Shown piece by piece: positions 1-8,545 of a DNA stretch of 64,000 bases. Source of the stretch: Amycolatopsis iheyensis (GTDB taxonomy: Bacteria > Actinomycetota > Actinomycetes > Mycobacteriales > Pseudonocardiaceae). Below the pieces are notes generated by a model. It was not told the DNA's origin. It searched no databases and saw only the letters and a list, made by a program, of their open reading frames with translations. The position numbers and the translations under genes were made by a program. The stretch is taken from positions 1 through 64,000 of the forward strand of contig NZ_JAMXQV010000020.1 in the NCBI RefSeq assembly GCF_024703995.1, written 5' to 3'. The stretch's first letter is position 1. Every line of letters begins with the position of its first letter.

Positions 1-108
1 GCGTTGATCGCCCTGGCCCGCCGCCTGGTCGACGTCATCTGGGCACTGCTGCGCGACGGCCGTGAGTTCCATCCCTCACCACCGGTCACAGCCGCAGCTG
101 GCGCTTGA
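1..108 (+). mobile_element. C-terminal end of an IS110-like transposase (partial)
   Basis: The window opens inside a reading frame of 35 codons ending in TGA at 106-108. The translated stretch contains ALARRLVDVIWALLRDG, which resembles the C-terminal helix of IS110/IS1111-family transposases (DEDD recombinases). The rest lies upstream of the window, so I cannot tell whether the gene is intact. It stops only 5 bp before the stop codon of the convergent livM-like gene, so an insertion sequence sits directly against the end of the transporter operon. Family assignment is by recall of the C-terminal motif only. Confidence 0.7.
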
Positions 109-113
109 CACGA

Positions 114-1175
114 TCATTGAAACTCCTTCTGTTCGGCGGGTCGACGGAGAAGCTTGCGCAGCTTTTGGACGCCGCCCTGGATCCCGCGGGGGAAGGCGAG
201 CACGACGACGATGAGGATCACGCCGTACACCGCGAGCGGGAGGTTGTTGGCCACGTCGGTGTTCAGGTGCAGCGCGTCGGCGAGGTCTTCGGACCAGGCC
301 TGGAAGTACACGAGCGCGACCGCACCCCACAGCGCGCCCCACAGGGAACCGAGCCCGCCGAGCACCACGGCCGCCAGCAGGCTCAGCGACAGCGCGGGTG
401 TGAACGAGCCCGGCGCGGCGGTGCCGAGCAGGAACGCCTGCAGGCCACCGGCCAGGCCACCGCACACCGCGCTGATCAGGAACGCGAGGATCTTCGTGCG
501 GCCGACGGCGATCCCGCTCAGCGCCGCGGCGACCTCGTCGTCGCGCACCGCGCGGAAGTTCCGGCCGAGCTTGCCGCGCACGACGTTGAGCACGAGCACC
601 AGCGCGATGAGCACGCTGAGCCAGACGATCCAGGTCTGCCAGCGCAGCTCCGGCACGGCGATCCCGGCCGGTCTGCTGTGGACGGTGAAGCTGATCCCGT
701 TGCTGCCGCCCAGGAAGTCGGTGAACCGGCGGGTCAGCGCGGGCAGGCCGACGGCGAGCGCGAGGGTCGCGCCGGCCAGGTACGGGCCCCGCAGCCGGGC
801 CGCGGCGGCCCCGGCCAGCAAGCCCGCGAGCCCGCCCGCGGCCGCCGCGAGCAGCAGGTCGGCCCACAGCGGGAACGACGGGACGTGCGTCACCAGCAGC
901 GCCACGGTGTAGGCGCCGATGAACATGAACGCGCCGTGTCCCAGGGAAACCTGGCCGGTGAGCCCGGTCAGCAGGGTCAGCCCGGCCACCGCGATCAAGT
1001 AGTAGCCGATCGTCGCGATGCGCAGGTTGGTGAACTCGTCGGTGACCAGGGTCAGGAGGACGACGAAGGCGAACGCGGCCAGCGCGAACAAGGTGTGGCG
1101 CAGCAACGGCGGCAGTGTCCGCTTCTTCGCCGTCGGCTCGACGCGGGTCTCGGGAAGGCTCGTCCGCACGGTCAT
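114..1175 (-). CDS. livM: Branched-chain amino-acid-type ABC transporter permease, LivM family
   Basis: A 353-residue polytopic membrane protein, the usual LivM length, with about ten hydrophobic segments and the family signature around residues 70-85 (GLTGQVSLGHGAFMFIGAY). It would form the translocation pore with the LivH-like subunit and import amino acids or related small organic anions; the substrate cannot be read from the sequence. It is the last gene of a livG-livF-livH-livM order and its ATG overlaps the livH stop by 4 bp. The C-terminus (residues 335-353) is charged and looks complete, so the adjoining insertion sequence did not truncate it. Confidence 0.92.
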   Translation of the reverse strand: MTVRTSLPETRVEPTAKKRTLPPLLRHTLFALAAFAFVVLLTLVTDEFTNLRIATIGYYLIAVAGLTLLTGLTGQVSLGHGAFMFIGAYTVALLVTHVPSFPLWADLLLAAAAGGLAGLLAGAAAARLRGPYLAGATLALAVGLPALTRRFTDFLGGSNGISFTVHSRPAGIAVPELRWQTWIVWLSVLIALVLVLNVVRGKLGRNFRAVRDDEVAAALSGIAVGRTKILAFLISAVCGGLAGGLQAFLLGTAAPGSFTPALSLSLLAAVVLGGLGSLWGALWGAVALVYFQAWSEDLADALHLNTDVANNLPLAVYGVILIVVVLAFPRGIQGGVQKLRKLLRRPAEQKEFQ

Positions 1176-2023
1176 ACCCGCCTCACCTTCGCCCGGCCGA
1201 ACAACCCGCTGGGCCGCACGATCAGCACGACCACCAGGATGGCCAGCGCGGCGATCGTCACCATCTCCGGTCCCAGGTAGCCGGACACGTAGGACAGTCC
1301 GACGCCGAGCACGAAGCCGCCGACGATGGTGCCGAGCGGGTTGTCCAGCCCGCCGAGCACGGCGGCGGTGAGGGCGTAGACGAAAACGCCGTCGAGGACG
1401 TTCGGGAAGAGGAACGGCGGAGTCGCCAGCAGCCCGGCGAGCGAGCCGACGGCCGCGGCCAGGCCCCAGCCGACGGTGAGCATCAGCCCGACCCGCACGC
1501 CGAGCGTGCGGGCCACGTCCGGGGCGAACGCGGCCGCCCGCATCCGCAGCCCCAGCGGCGTGTACTTGAACACCACCAGCACGAGCGCGGCGATGGCGAG
1601 CACGATCAGCACCACGAACAGGTCGTTGGCGGAGAACCGGCCGCGGAAGTCGAAGGCGTAGGGGAACGCCAGCGGTTCGTTGGACCAGATCATGCCCGCG
1701 ATCGCCTGCAGGACGAGCAGGAGTCCCAGGGTGACGATGATCGAGCTCAGCTCGGAGCGGTGCCGCAACGGCCGGATCAGCAGCCGTTCGGTGGCGACGC
1801 CCAGCAGCGTCCCGGCGACGATCGCGACGGCGAAGCCGAGCCAGTAGCTGCCGGTCGCCTTCGTCACGGAGTACGCGAGGTACGTCGAGATCAGGGCGAG
1901 GGCGGGCTGGGCGAAGTTCACCACCCGGGTGGCCCGGTAGATGATGACCAGCGCGAGCCCCAGCGCGGCGTACACCGCGCCGGCGGAGATCCCGCCGAGG
2001 GTCAGGTCGAGGAAGTCCCGCAT
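1172..2023 (-). CDS. livH: Branched-chain amino-acid-type ABC transporter permease, LivH family
   Basis: A 283-residue membrane protein of LivH type: N-terminal LTLGGISAGAVYAALGLAL, about eight transmembrane segments, and the C-terminal GLFGR motif common in LivH. It pairs with LivM in the membrane. The ATG at 2023 has a GGAGGTGA ribosome-binding site; 47 bp separate it from the livF stop, and it overlaps livM by 4 bp. LivH proteins also serve urea, amide and aromatic-acid transporters, so leucine specificity should not be assumed. Confidence 0.92.
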   Translation of the reverse strand: MRDFLDLTLGGISAGAVYAALGLALVIIYRATRVVNFAQPALALISTYLAYSVTKATGSYWLGFAVAIVAGTLLGVATERLLIRPLRHRSELSSIIVTLGLLLVLQAIAGMIWSNEPLAFPYAFDFRGRFSANDLFVVLIVLAIAALVLVVFKYTPLGLRMRAAAFAPDVARTLGVRVGLMLTVGWGLAAAVGSLAGLLATPPFLFPNVLDGVFVYALTAAVLGGLDNPLGTIVGGFVLGVGLSYVSGYLGPEMVTIAALAILVVVLIVRPSGLFGRAKVRRV

Positions 2024-2070
2024 ACCGGACCGTTCACCTCCATTTTGGACAGTCAGAAGCGGCAGAAGCG

Positions 2071-2778
2071 TCAGAAGCCGAGGTAGGCGTGGCGGAGGCC
2101 GTCGTCGGCCAGCAGCTCCGCCGCGGTGTCGACGGCCACGACGCTGCCGAGCGCGAGGACGTACCCGTTGTCGGCGATGGACAGCGCGCTGTGTGCGTTC
2201 TGCTCGACGAGCACCACGGTCAGCCCGGTCGAGGTCCGCAGGTCCCGCAGGATGCCCATGATCCGCGCGGTGATCAGCGGCGCGAGCCCGAGCGACGGCT
2301 CGTCGAGCAGCAGCAGGTCGGGCCGGCTCATCAGGGCGCGGCCGATGGCCAGCATCTGCCGCTCACCACCGGACAGCGTCGCGGCGGGTTTCGCCGAACG
2401 TTCTGCCAGCGGCGGGAAAAGCTCGTAAACCTCACGCTTGGCGGCCGCACGGTCGGCGCGGTCTCGTCGCCAGAGCGCGCCGAGCCGCAGGTTCTCCTCG
2501 ACGGTCAGCTCGGTGATCACGCCGCCGCCCTCGGGCACGTGCGCGACCCCGCCACGGGCGATCCGGTCGGGGGCGCGGCCGGTGAGTTCCGTGCCGTCCC
2601 AGGCGATCCGGCCGCGCCGGGCCGGCTGCAGGCCACTGATGGTGCGCAGCAACGTCGTTTTCCCGGCACCGTTGGCACCGAGGACGGCGGTGATCCCACC
2701 GCGTTCGACGGTGATGCCGACACCGTCGAGCGCGCGGACGGCGCCGTAGGCCACGGACAGCTCTTCGATCTCAAGCAC
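2071..2778 (-). CDS. livF: ABC transporter ATP-binding protein, LivF family
   Basis: A 235-residue ATPase with Walker A GANGAGKTT (about residues 34-42), ABC signature LSGGERQML, and Walker B LLLLDEPSLGLAP. The short length and EPSLGLAP are typical of LivF. It would power the LivH/LivM pore as a heterodimer with LivG. A GTG start at 2778 overlaps the livG stop by 8 bp, indicating translational coupling. Confidence 0.92.
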   Translation of the reverse strand: MLEIEELSVAYGAVRALDGVGITVERGGITAVLGANGAGKTTLLRTISGLQPARRGRIAWDGTELTGRAPDRIARGGVAHVPEGGGVITELTVEENLRLGALWRRDRADRAAAKREVYELFPPLAERSAKPAATLSGGERQMLAIGRALMSRPDLLLLDEPSLGLAPLITARIMGILRDLRTSTGLTVVLVEQNAHSALSIADNGYVLALGSVVAVDTAAELLADDGLRHAYLGF

Positions 2779-3577
2779 CGGGCGCCTCCTCGGCGGGGTC
2801 GCCGAGGTAGGCCTCGGCCACGCGGGGGTCGGCCTGGATCTCGGCGGGGCTGCCCGCCGCGATCACCTCGCCGAAGTTCAGCACCACCACCCGGTCGCAG
2901 ACCTGCATGACCAGGTCCATGTGGTGCTCGACCAGCACGACCGCCATGTGCCGCCGCAGCGAGAGGATCAACGTCGAGAGCTCGACCAGCTCGGCGGCCG
3001 ACAGCCCGCTCGCCGGTTCGTCGAGCAGCAGCAGGTCCGGCTCCGCCACCAGCGCCCGGGCCAGCGCCACGCGTTTCCGCACGCCGTAAGGCAGAACGCC
3101 GGGCAGCCGGTCGGCGAGGTCGGCGATCCCGAGCTCGCCCAGCGTCGCGCGGGCGCGGGTGGTCAGGTCGGACTCGTCGCGGGCCGAGCGGCCGGCGCCG
3201 ACCAGCGCCGGGAGCATGCCGGTGCGGGCGTGGCGGCCCGCGCCGGCCAGCACGTTCTCCAGCACGGTCAACCCGGCGAACAGGCCGAGCCCCTGCAGGG
3301 TCCGCACGATCCCCAGCCGGGCGAGCTGTTCGGGGCGGTGGCGCACGAGCGGCTCGCCCCGCCACAGCACGCGGCCGGCCTGGGGCCGGACGAACCCGCA
3401 GATGACGTTGAACAGCGTGGTCTTCCCGGCGCCGTTGGGCCCGATGACCCCGACGACACTGCCGCCGTCGACGCTCATCCGGACGTCGTTGAGCGCGGTG
3501 AGCCCGCCGAAGCGCACGGTGAGACCGTCGACCACGAGCAGGTCTTCGCCGGGCGGGGCCTCACCGGGAAGTGTCAT
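2771..3577 (-). CDS. livG: ABC transporter ATP-binding protein, LivG family
   Basis: A 268-residue ATPase with Walker A GPNGAGKTTLFN (near residue 46) and Walker B LLLLDEPASGLS. The insert after Walker A (GRVLWRGEPLVRHRPEQLARLGI) and its length match LivG; the C-terminal EVIAAGSPAEIQADPRVAEAYLG block is characteristic. First gene of the livG-F-H-M operon, with a GGAGAG ribosome-binding site before the ATG. The region upstream (3578-3799) carries palindromes that may be operators. Confidence 0.92.
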   Translation of the reverse strand: MTLPGEAPPGEDLLVVDGLTVRFGGLTALNDVRMSVDGGSVVGVIGPNGAGKTTLFNVICGFVRPQAGRVLWRGEPLVRHRPEQLARLGIVRTLQGLGLFAGLTVLENVLAGAGRHARTGMLPALVGAGRSARDESDLTTRARATLGELGIADLADRLPGVLPYGVRKRVALARALVAEPDLLLLDEPASGLSAAELVELSTLILSLRRHMAVVLVEHHMDLVMQVCDRVVVLNFGEVIAAGSPAEIQADPRVAEAYLGDPAEEAPGA

Positions 3578-3674
3578 CGACGACTCTCCTGTCTCACCAT
3601 GTGGACCTGGGCGTACCGCGCGGTCGGTATGAAGAGGGTGGGGTGCGAGGCCGGTCGTGTCAAGGTGCGAACCA

Positions 3675-3713
3675 CCGATATCGGATCCCGCGCCGACGGT
3701 CCGAAAATTTCGG
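3675..3713. promoter_or_regulatory. Two short palindromes upstream of livG
   Basis: Within the 222-bp gap between the binding-protein gene and livG are a perfect palindrome CCGATATCGG (3675-3684) and CCGAAA-A-TTTCGG (3701-3713). Both lie 100-135 bp upstream of the livG start, where a promoter and operator would be expected. No regulator gene is adjacent, so any regulatory role is inference. Confidence 0.35.
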
Positions 3714-3747
3714 CATGCCGCCGCACCGCGGAAAGTCCTGGCACAGC

Positions 3748-3781
3748 AAAAGGGCGGGCGCGCCCCGCGGCGCGCCCGCCC
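3748..3781 (-). terminator. Rho-independent terminator of the binding-protein gene
   Basis: A perfect 13-bp stem (3752-3764 with 3769-3781) closes a 4-nt loop and, read on the minus strand, is followed by TTTT (3751-3748). It starts 19 bp after the stop codon of the upstream lipoprotein gene. It should separate that transcript from the livGFHM operon. Confidence 0.85.
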
Positions 3782-3799
3782 TCCGGCGTCGATCTCCGC

Positions 3800-4774
3800 T
3801 CAGCCGGTGCTGGCCTGCGGCGCGATCATCGACGAGGCGTCGATCTTCGTCTGGACGACGCCCAGCTGCTGGAGCAGGTCGGGCACCCGCTGGATGCGGC
3901 GGGCGTCCAGGGTGGACCCGAAGGCGGGCATCACCATCAGGCTGGCGATGTCCTGGTCCACCTTGGCGTTGCGGACGACGAGCGGCTCGATCCGGGCGCG
4001 GTCGACCGCGGCGCGGGTGGCGTTGAGCATCGCCCGCTGGAAGGCGAGCATCGTCTTCGGGTGCCCCTGGACCCACTTCGCCGTCGCGCCGAAGCCCGTC
4101 AGCGGGAACGCCTCGGTGCTGCCGCTGGCCGCGTCGATGACCGGGAACGCGCCGGCGACCTTCGCGGACTGGGTCAGGAACGGCTCCGGCTGGTAGGCGA
4201 CGTCGACGCGGCCCTGGGCCAGCGCGGTCCCCATCTCCGGCAACGGCATCGGGACCCACTTGACCTGGTCGAAGTCGACGCCGTGGTCGCGCATCACCGA
4301 CCGGGTCAGCACGTCCGACGCGGCGTTCTTCGAGCTGATGGCGATCCGCTTGCCGTTCAGGTCCTGCACGGTCTTCACCGGCGAGTTCGGCACCGTGACG
4401 AGCTCGTTGCTGCGCGGGCTGGCCGACGTGGCGTCGGCGACCAGGCGTAGGTCGGACCCGTTGTTCTTGGCCAGGAAGAACAGCGTGTAGGTCGACAGCG
4501 CGAGGTCGTCCTGGCCGTTCACCATCTTGGTGAGCGCTTCCTGGCCGCTGGCGGTGACCTCGGCCTGCACGTCGAGGCCCTCGGCCTTGAAGTACCCGCC
4601 TTCCTGCGCCAGCCAGAAGGTGGCGAGGTCGACGGCGGCGAAGATGGCGACCTTGATCGACGGTTTTTCGACGGCGCCACCGGTCCCGGATCCGCTCCGC
4701 TGGCTGCACCCGGCGAGCAGGGTGAGCACCAGAGCGAGCACCGCGAGCCGGCGGGCCGAGGCGCGTGAGGGCAT
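3800..4774 (-). CDS. ABC-type substrate-binding lipoprotein, NMT1/SsuA/TauA superfamily
   Basis: A 324-residue lipoprotein: basic N-terminus, hydrophobic core and lipobox LLAGC, so export and diacylglyceryl anchoring are expected. The mature part has the NMT1/SsuA fold pattern (about residues 40-70 FWLAQEGGYFKAEGLDVQ; later GKRIAISS and VDVAYQPEPFL), used for nitrate, sulfonate, taurine or thiamine-precursor binding. The ATG at 4774 was chosen because it gives the signal sequence and has GGAG just upstream; the open frame extends further 5' without signal-peptide character. It sits upstream of livGFHM on the same strand but is followed by its own terminator. LivK-type binding proteins belong to a different family. 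Confidence 0.82.
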   Translation of the reverse strand: MPSRASARRLAVLALVLTLLAGCSQRSGSGTGGAVEKPSIKVAIFAAVDLATFWLAQEGGYFKAEGLDVQAEVTASGQEALTKMVNGQDDLALSTYTLFFLAKNNGSDLRLVADATSASPRSNELVTVPNSPVKTVQDLNGKRIAISSKNAASDVLTRSVMRDHGVDFDQVKWVPMPLPEMGTALAQGRVDVAYQPEPFLTQSAKVAGAFPVIDAASGSTEAFPLTGFGATAKWVQGHPKTMLAFQRAMLNATRAAVDRARIEPLVVRNAKVDQDIASLMVMPAFGSTLDARRIQRVPDLLQQLGVVQTKIDASSMIAPQASTG

Positions 4775-5399
4775 AGCACTCCTCGAAAAGAATCTTTCGT
4801 CCACGGAATCCGGCCTGTCCAGCCGTGATTCGCCGGACTGTAGATGACGATTTCGGCGTCCGCAAATACGTTGCCAAAAAATGATCAACGGCGGGTCCGC
4901 GCGAAAGAGTGACGGGACGGCCACTCGGGTAACCACCCACCACGGGATCCTGACCAGCGGAAACAAACCAACGAGATGGCGGCGGACGTCGTGGCGGGGT
5001 CCCATCGGCGAAATGACCATCGTCACACCACGGAATTGCGCGATCACCGACGCGCCGAAAAATGATCGTCCACAAAAGACCGGAAATTCACGGAATTGCG
5101 GCTCGGCAATACGCCGACGTGGACGAAGTCCGGCAGGGCCGGACGGGTGAAGCCGGTGCGGGCCAACCGGCCCAGCGGGCGGAAGCCGGTGGCAGGCACC
5201 TCACGAATTCGCCCCGGAATGGGAAAGGCCCCGGCGTGACAACGCGCGGCCGAATCGTCGGCGGCGGCGGCCGGCGCCCGGCCAGGACCCGGCGGCCCCA
5301 CCACGGCACACCGGGTCCCGACGATCGACGGGAGCACCACCCTCTACGGCCGGCACATCACTGTGCCGGTCGTGCGCTCCCTCAAAGTGCCCCGACGGC
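4775..5399. other. Intergenic region with 12-bp direct repeats
   Basis: No convincing gene in this 625-bp gap. It is locally more AT-rich than its surroundings (about 4850-5100) and contains CACGGAATTGCG at both 5029-5040 and 5089-5100, as well as two AAAAATGATC stretches near 4875 and 5058. It would hold the promoter of the binding-protein gene. Short open frames here lack ribosome-binding sites and typical codon use. Confidence 0.5.
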
Positions 5400-5660
5400 T
5401 CAGCAGAACCAGCCGGCCTGGATCCAGCCTCTCTTGTTCACGTGCCCCATGGCGTACCCCTCCGCCCAGTCGCCGCTGGGCGAGTACCGGGACAGCTCGA
5501 AGTGGTCGCCGCGGTAGAGGGTGCCGATGATCACCCCGGCCGGCTGCGTGCGGACATACAGGTCCTGCGCGCAGATTTCGTGGACAGTGCCCGCCGAAGC
5601 GGCGGGCGCGAAGGTGAGCGTGGCGGCGACGGCGAGGGTCGCGGCGGCGATGGTCTTCAT
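5400..5660 (-). CDS. Small secreted protein, SH3-like
   Basis: An 86-residue protein with a clear Sec signal peptide (residues 1-23, cleavage near ASA). The mature part, about 63 residues, reads like a bacterial SH3 or SH3b-type domain (LYVRTQPAGVIIGTLYRGDHF, then WAEGYAMG and a terminal GWIQAGWFC), with two cysteines that could pair. Such domains often bind cell-wall material. ATG at 5660 with GAGGAG upstream. Second gene of a pair, starting 8 bp after the preceding stop. Function unknown. Confidence 0.75.
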   Translation of the reverse strand: MKTIAAATLAVAATLTFAPAASAGTVHEICAQDLYVRTQPAGVIIGTLYRGDHFELSRYSPSGDWAEGYAMGHVNKRGWIQAGWFC

Positions 5661-5668
5661 CGGGCTCC

Positions 5669-6004
5669 TCAGTTCAGGGCGAAGCAGTCGCGCAGCAGGA
5701 AGCCCCACTTGCTCGTGCCGTGCCAGAAGACGTCGGCCGAGTTGTGGTCGGCCGTGATGTAGCGGACGCCGATGTAGTTGCCCCGCACCAGCGTCGCGAT
5801 CGGGTCGGAGTGCCCCTGCCCGGCCGTGTAGTTGCCGAAGAGCGTGGCGGTCTCGCACGTGATGTGCGCGGCCCGGGTCGGCACCCACGGGTCGCCGATC
5901 GTGCCGCTTCCACTTTGGACGGTCGCCGCGGCGGGCACGGCCGCGAGCCCGGCCGCCGTGCCGGCCAGCAGGGCCGCCACGCAAGCGCGTTTCAGGTTTC
6001 TCAT
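5669..6004 (-). CDS. Small secreted hypothetical protein
   Basis: A 111-residue protein with a Sec signal peptide (residues 1-27, AAA cleavage region) and a mature part with two cysteines (ITCETATLFGNY and LLRDCFALN). The phrase VRYITADHNSADVFWHGTSKWGF suggests a small beta-rich extracellular domain similar to those in its partner gene. AAAGGACC precedes the ATG at 6004. It is co-directional with the SH3-like gene 8 bp away, so the two are probably co-transcribed. I do not recognise a family with a known role. Confidence 0.7.
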   Translation of the reverse strand: MRNLKRACVAALLAGTAAGLAAVPAAATVQSGSGTIGDPWVPTRAAHITCETATLFGNYTAGQGHSDPIATLVRGNYIGVRYITADHNSADVFWHGTSKWGFLLRDCFALN

Positions 6005-6128
6005 CTTCGGTCCTTTCCCGACGGATTCGGTTCCGTCCCGGAAAAGAACTACCGGCCGGGTGCGCCGGAGCGGAAGAGCACGCGATGACCGTGCGTGCAC
6101 ACTTCGGGTCTCCCCGTGCACCCACCCG

Positions 6129-7373
6129 CTAGCCGGTCGCCGCCTTGGCGGGTGTCGCGAAGCGCCGCAGCCCGGGCGTTCCGACGCCGACCAGCACGAC
6201 CGCCACCACGCACAGCAGCCCGCCGCTCACCAACGCGACCGTCCCGGACGCCACGCCCGCGACCAGGCCACCACGCAGGTTGCCGATGTCCGGACCGGCC
6301 TGCCCCACGATCTGCTCGGCCGCCGCCACCCGGCCCAGCAGCGCGTCCGGCGTGTTCAGCTGCACCAGCGCCCCACGCGAAACCACCGAAACCGTGTCCG
6401 CCGCACCCGCCAGCACCAGGCACCCGAGCCCCACCCACGGGTCGGGCGCCAGGCCGAACACCGTCAGCGCGCCACCCCAGACCACCGAGCCCACGAGCAT
6501 CACCAGGCCCGGCCGGGACAGCCGCGTGAACGACCCGGAGAACACCGAAGCCGCGACCCCGCCGACCGCGATCGCCGACAGGAACAGGCCCAGCGTCCGC
6601 GGGTCGCCGGCGAAGCGTTCCGCGTTCACCAGCGGGAACAAGCTGACCGGCATCGACAGGACGGTCGCCGCCAGGTCGGTCAGCAGCGCGCCCCGCACCA
6701 CCGGGGTCCGGACCAGGAACGCCAGCCCGTCCAGCACCCCGCGCAGCCCGGGCCGCGACGGCTCGCCGTCCGGCCGCATCGGCGGCAGACCCAGCACGCC
6801 GTAGAACGCCATGCCGAACGAAAGCGCGTCCACGAGGTAACACCCGCCGACGCCGAAGCGGCCGAGGACCAGCCCGCCCAGCGCCGGGCCGAGCAACATC
6901 GCGCCCTGGAACGCGATGCGGTTCAGCGCGAGCCCGGCCGGGAGCAGTTCCGGGGTCAGCAGCCGCGGGACGAACGTACGCGCGACCGGCCCGCCGCCCG
7001 CCACGAAGCACGACTGCGCGGCCACCAGCGCCAGCACCGCGAGCACCGGAACGCCGTCCAGAAACCCCTGCACGGCAAGGAAAACCGAGCAGACGGCCTG
7101 TCCGCTCGTCGTGACCAGCGCGAACTTCCGCCGGTCGACGCGGTCCACCAGCGATCCGGCGAACAACCCGAACACCACCACCGGCAACGCCTGGGCGAGC
7201 CCCACCGCGCCGGTCCACACGGTGCTCCCGGTCTGCTGCCAGACCTGGAACATCACGGCCACGACCGTCATCTGGGCGCCGAAACCGGAGAAGACGCGCC
7301 CCACCCACAACCGCCGGAACGCGGGGGAAACCCGCAGCGGGGTCAGGTCGGCCAGAGCACGGGTCAGCACCAC
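6129..7373 (-). CDS. MFS transporter, EntS-like drug or siderophore exporter
   Basis: A 414-residue major-facilitator protein with twelve predicted helices. The loop after helix 2 reads GSLVDRVDRRKFAL, the MFS motif A of the EntS/MFS_3 group (enterobactin exporter and related drug pumps). It would export a small molecule by proton antiport. No ribosome-binding site precedes the GTG at 7373; instead a TACAAT hexamer ends 6 nt before it, so the mRNA may be leaderless. It follows an O-methyltransferase gene by 40 bp, consistent with export of a methylated metabolite. Confidence 0.85.
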   Translation of the reverse strand: MVLTRALADLTPLRVSPAFRRLWVGRVFSGFGAQMTVVAVMFQVWQQTGSTVWTGAVGLAQALPVVVFGLFAGSLVDRVDRRKFALVTTSGQAVCSVFLAVQGFLDGVPVLAVLALVAAQSCFVAGGGPVARTFVPRLLTPELLPAGLALNRIAFQGAMLLGPALGGLVLGRFGVGGCYLVDALSFGMAFYGVLGLPPMRPDGEPSRPGLRGVLDGLAFLVRTPVVRGALLTDLAATVLSMPVSLFPLVNAERFAGDPRTLGLFLSAIAVGGVAASVFSGSFTRLSRPGLVMLVGSVVWGGALTVFGLAPDPWVGLGCLVLAGAADTVSVVSRGALVQLNTPDALLGRVAAAEQIVGQAGPDIGNLRGGLVAGVASGTVALVSGGLLCVVAVVLVGVGTPGLRRFATPAKAATG

Positions 7374-7379
7374 CGCAAA

Positions 7380-7408
7380 ATTGTAACAGTGCTTATATAG
7401 TTGCGGCG
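7380..7408 (-). promoter_or_regulatory. AT-rich promoter of the MFS gene, probably leaderless
   Basis: A TACAAT hexamer (7385-7380 on the minus strand) lies exactly 6 nt from the GTG start, the spacing expected if transcription begins at the start codon. The flanking TATATAAGCACTG stretch is unusually AT-rich for this chromosome and may hold an operator. It lies in the 40-bp gap after the methyltransferase gene. Confidence 0.5.
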
Positions 7409-7413
7409 GAGGC

Positions 7414-8400
7414 TTATCCGTCTGCCCGGCGGAACTCCAGCAGGGACCGCTGCCCGGTCACGTCGGTCACCGCCTCGAGCACCAGCCCGTGTGCCGCCGC
7501 CAGGTCCTCGAACTCCCCGACCCGCCGCTCCCGCCCGCCGAAGATCACGAGCATGGCCAGGTCGATCTCGGTGCTCGCCCACCGATCGCCGACCGGCTCG
7601 ACGACCAGCAGCCGCCCGTGCGCGGGCAGCGCCTCGACGCACCGGGCCAGGACGAGGTGGGCGTGCTCGTCGTCCCAGTCGTGCAGGATGTCGCACAGCA
7701 CGTACGCGTCCGCGCCGGCCGGGAGCGGGTCGAAGAAGCTGCCCGCGACGACTTCGGCGCGGGCACCGAAACCACTCAACACGCGCGCGGCCTCGGCCGC
7801 CGTCGGCTCGAGGTCGACGAGCCACCCGCGCACGCCGGGCTGCGCGGTGAGGATCCCGGCGAGCAGCTCCCCCTGCCCGCCCCCGACGTCGACGACACTC
7901 GCGAACCGGCCCCAGTCGAAGCCGCCGACGAGCTGCGCGACCTCCCCGCGGAACCGCAGCGCCATCTGCCGGTCGAACGACTCTCGCAGCGGCGGCCGCT
8001 CGGCGAGGTCGGTCCAGAAGTCCTGCCCGTACCGGCGGGCGTAGCCGCCCTCACCGGTGGTGACACTGTGCAGGAGCTCGACGAACGCCAGCTCCGCGCG
8101 CCCGCCCGCGGCGTTCAGGTCGAGCAGGACACCGGTCAGGCCCGCGCGGATCTTGGCGCCGAACGCGGTGGTCCGGTAGCCGGCCGCCGTGCGCTCGAAG
8201 CACCCGAGCGTCGTGAGGTGGCTCAGCAGCAGCTCGAGCGCGACCGGCGAGACGCCGAGCTCGGCCGCGAGCGGTCCGGTGGCGCCGCCCTCGCCGTCGA
8301 GGTGGCCCGGCAGGTCCAGCGTGGCCGCGACGCGCAGCGCCATCGGCGTCGCCAGCCCGGCCATGCGGCGGATCGCGGCGGTGTCTTCGTCGTCTCCCAC
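7414..8400 (-). CDS. SAM-dependent O-methyltransferase, hydroxyneurosporene/DnrK type
   Basis: About 328 residues. An N-terminal winged-helix dimerisation region (about 1-95) is followed by a Rossmann SAM domain with VVDVGGGQGELL (motif I) and CDILHDWDDEHAH, the signature of plant-COMT-like bacterial O-methyltransferases. It would methylate a hydroxyl on a polyketide, phenazine or similar aromatic. The open frame runs further 5', but a GTG at 8400 with AGGG upstream gives the normal family length and leaves room for the divergent gene. Codes alongside an MFS exporter and close to a thioesterase and SARP regulator, suggesting secondary metabolism. Confidence 0.85.
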   Translation of the reverse strand: MGDDEDTAAIRRMAGLATPMALRVAATLDLPGHLDGEGGATGPLAAELGVSPVALELLLSHLTTLGCFERTAAGYRTTAFGAKIRAGLTGVLLDLNAAGGRAELAFVELLHSVTTGEGGYARRYGQDFWTDLAERPPLRESFDRQMALRFRGEVAQLVGGFDWGRFASVVDVGGGQGELLAGILTAQPGVRGWLVDLEPTAAEAARVLSGFGARAEVVAGSFFDPLPAGADAYVLCDILHDWDDEHAHLVLARCVEALPAHGRLLVVEPVGDRWASTEIDLAMLVIFGGRERRVGEFEDLAAAHGLVLEAVTDVTGQRSLLEFRRADG

Positions 8401-8545
8401 GGGGATCGACCCTGGCACAAGGTGATCGGCGGGGAAAGGCCACAAGGGACAGTCGGTGACCGGCCGGGCACTGCCCGCCAAGGGAAGCGCTTTGGAAGCC
8501 GGGTCCGGCACGATCGGCGGCAACCGAACGCAAGAGGAGTCGAAC

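Noticed and set aside
5044..5340. A 98-residue frame on the minus strand
   Set aside because: No ribosome-binding site, domain or neighbour support, and a composition typical of non-coding DNA.
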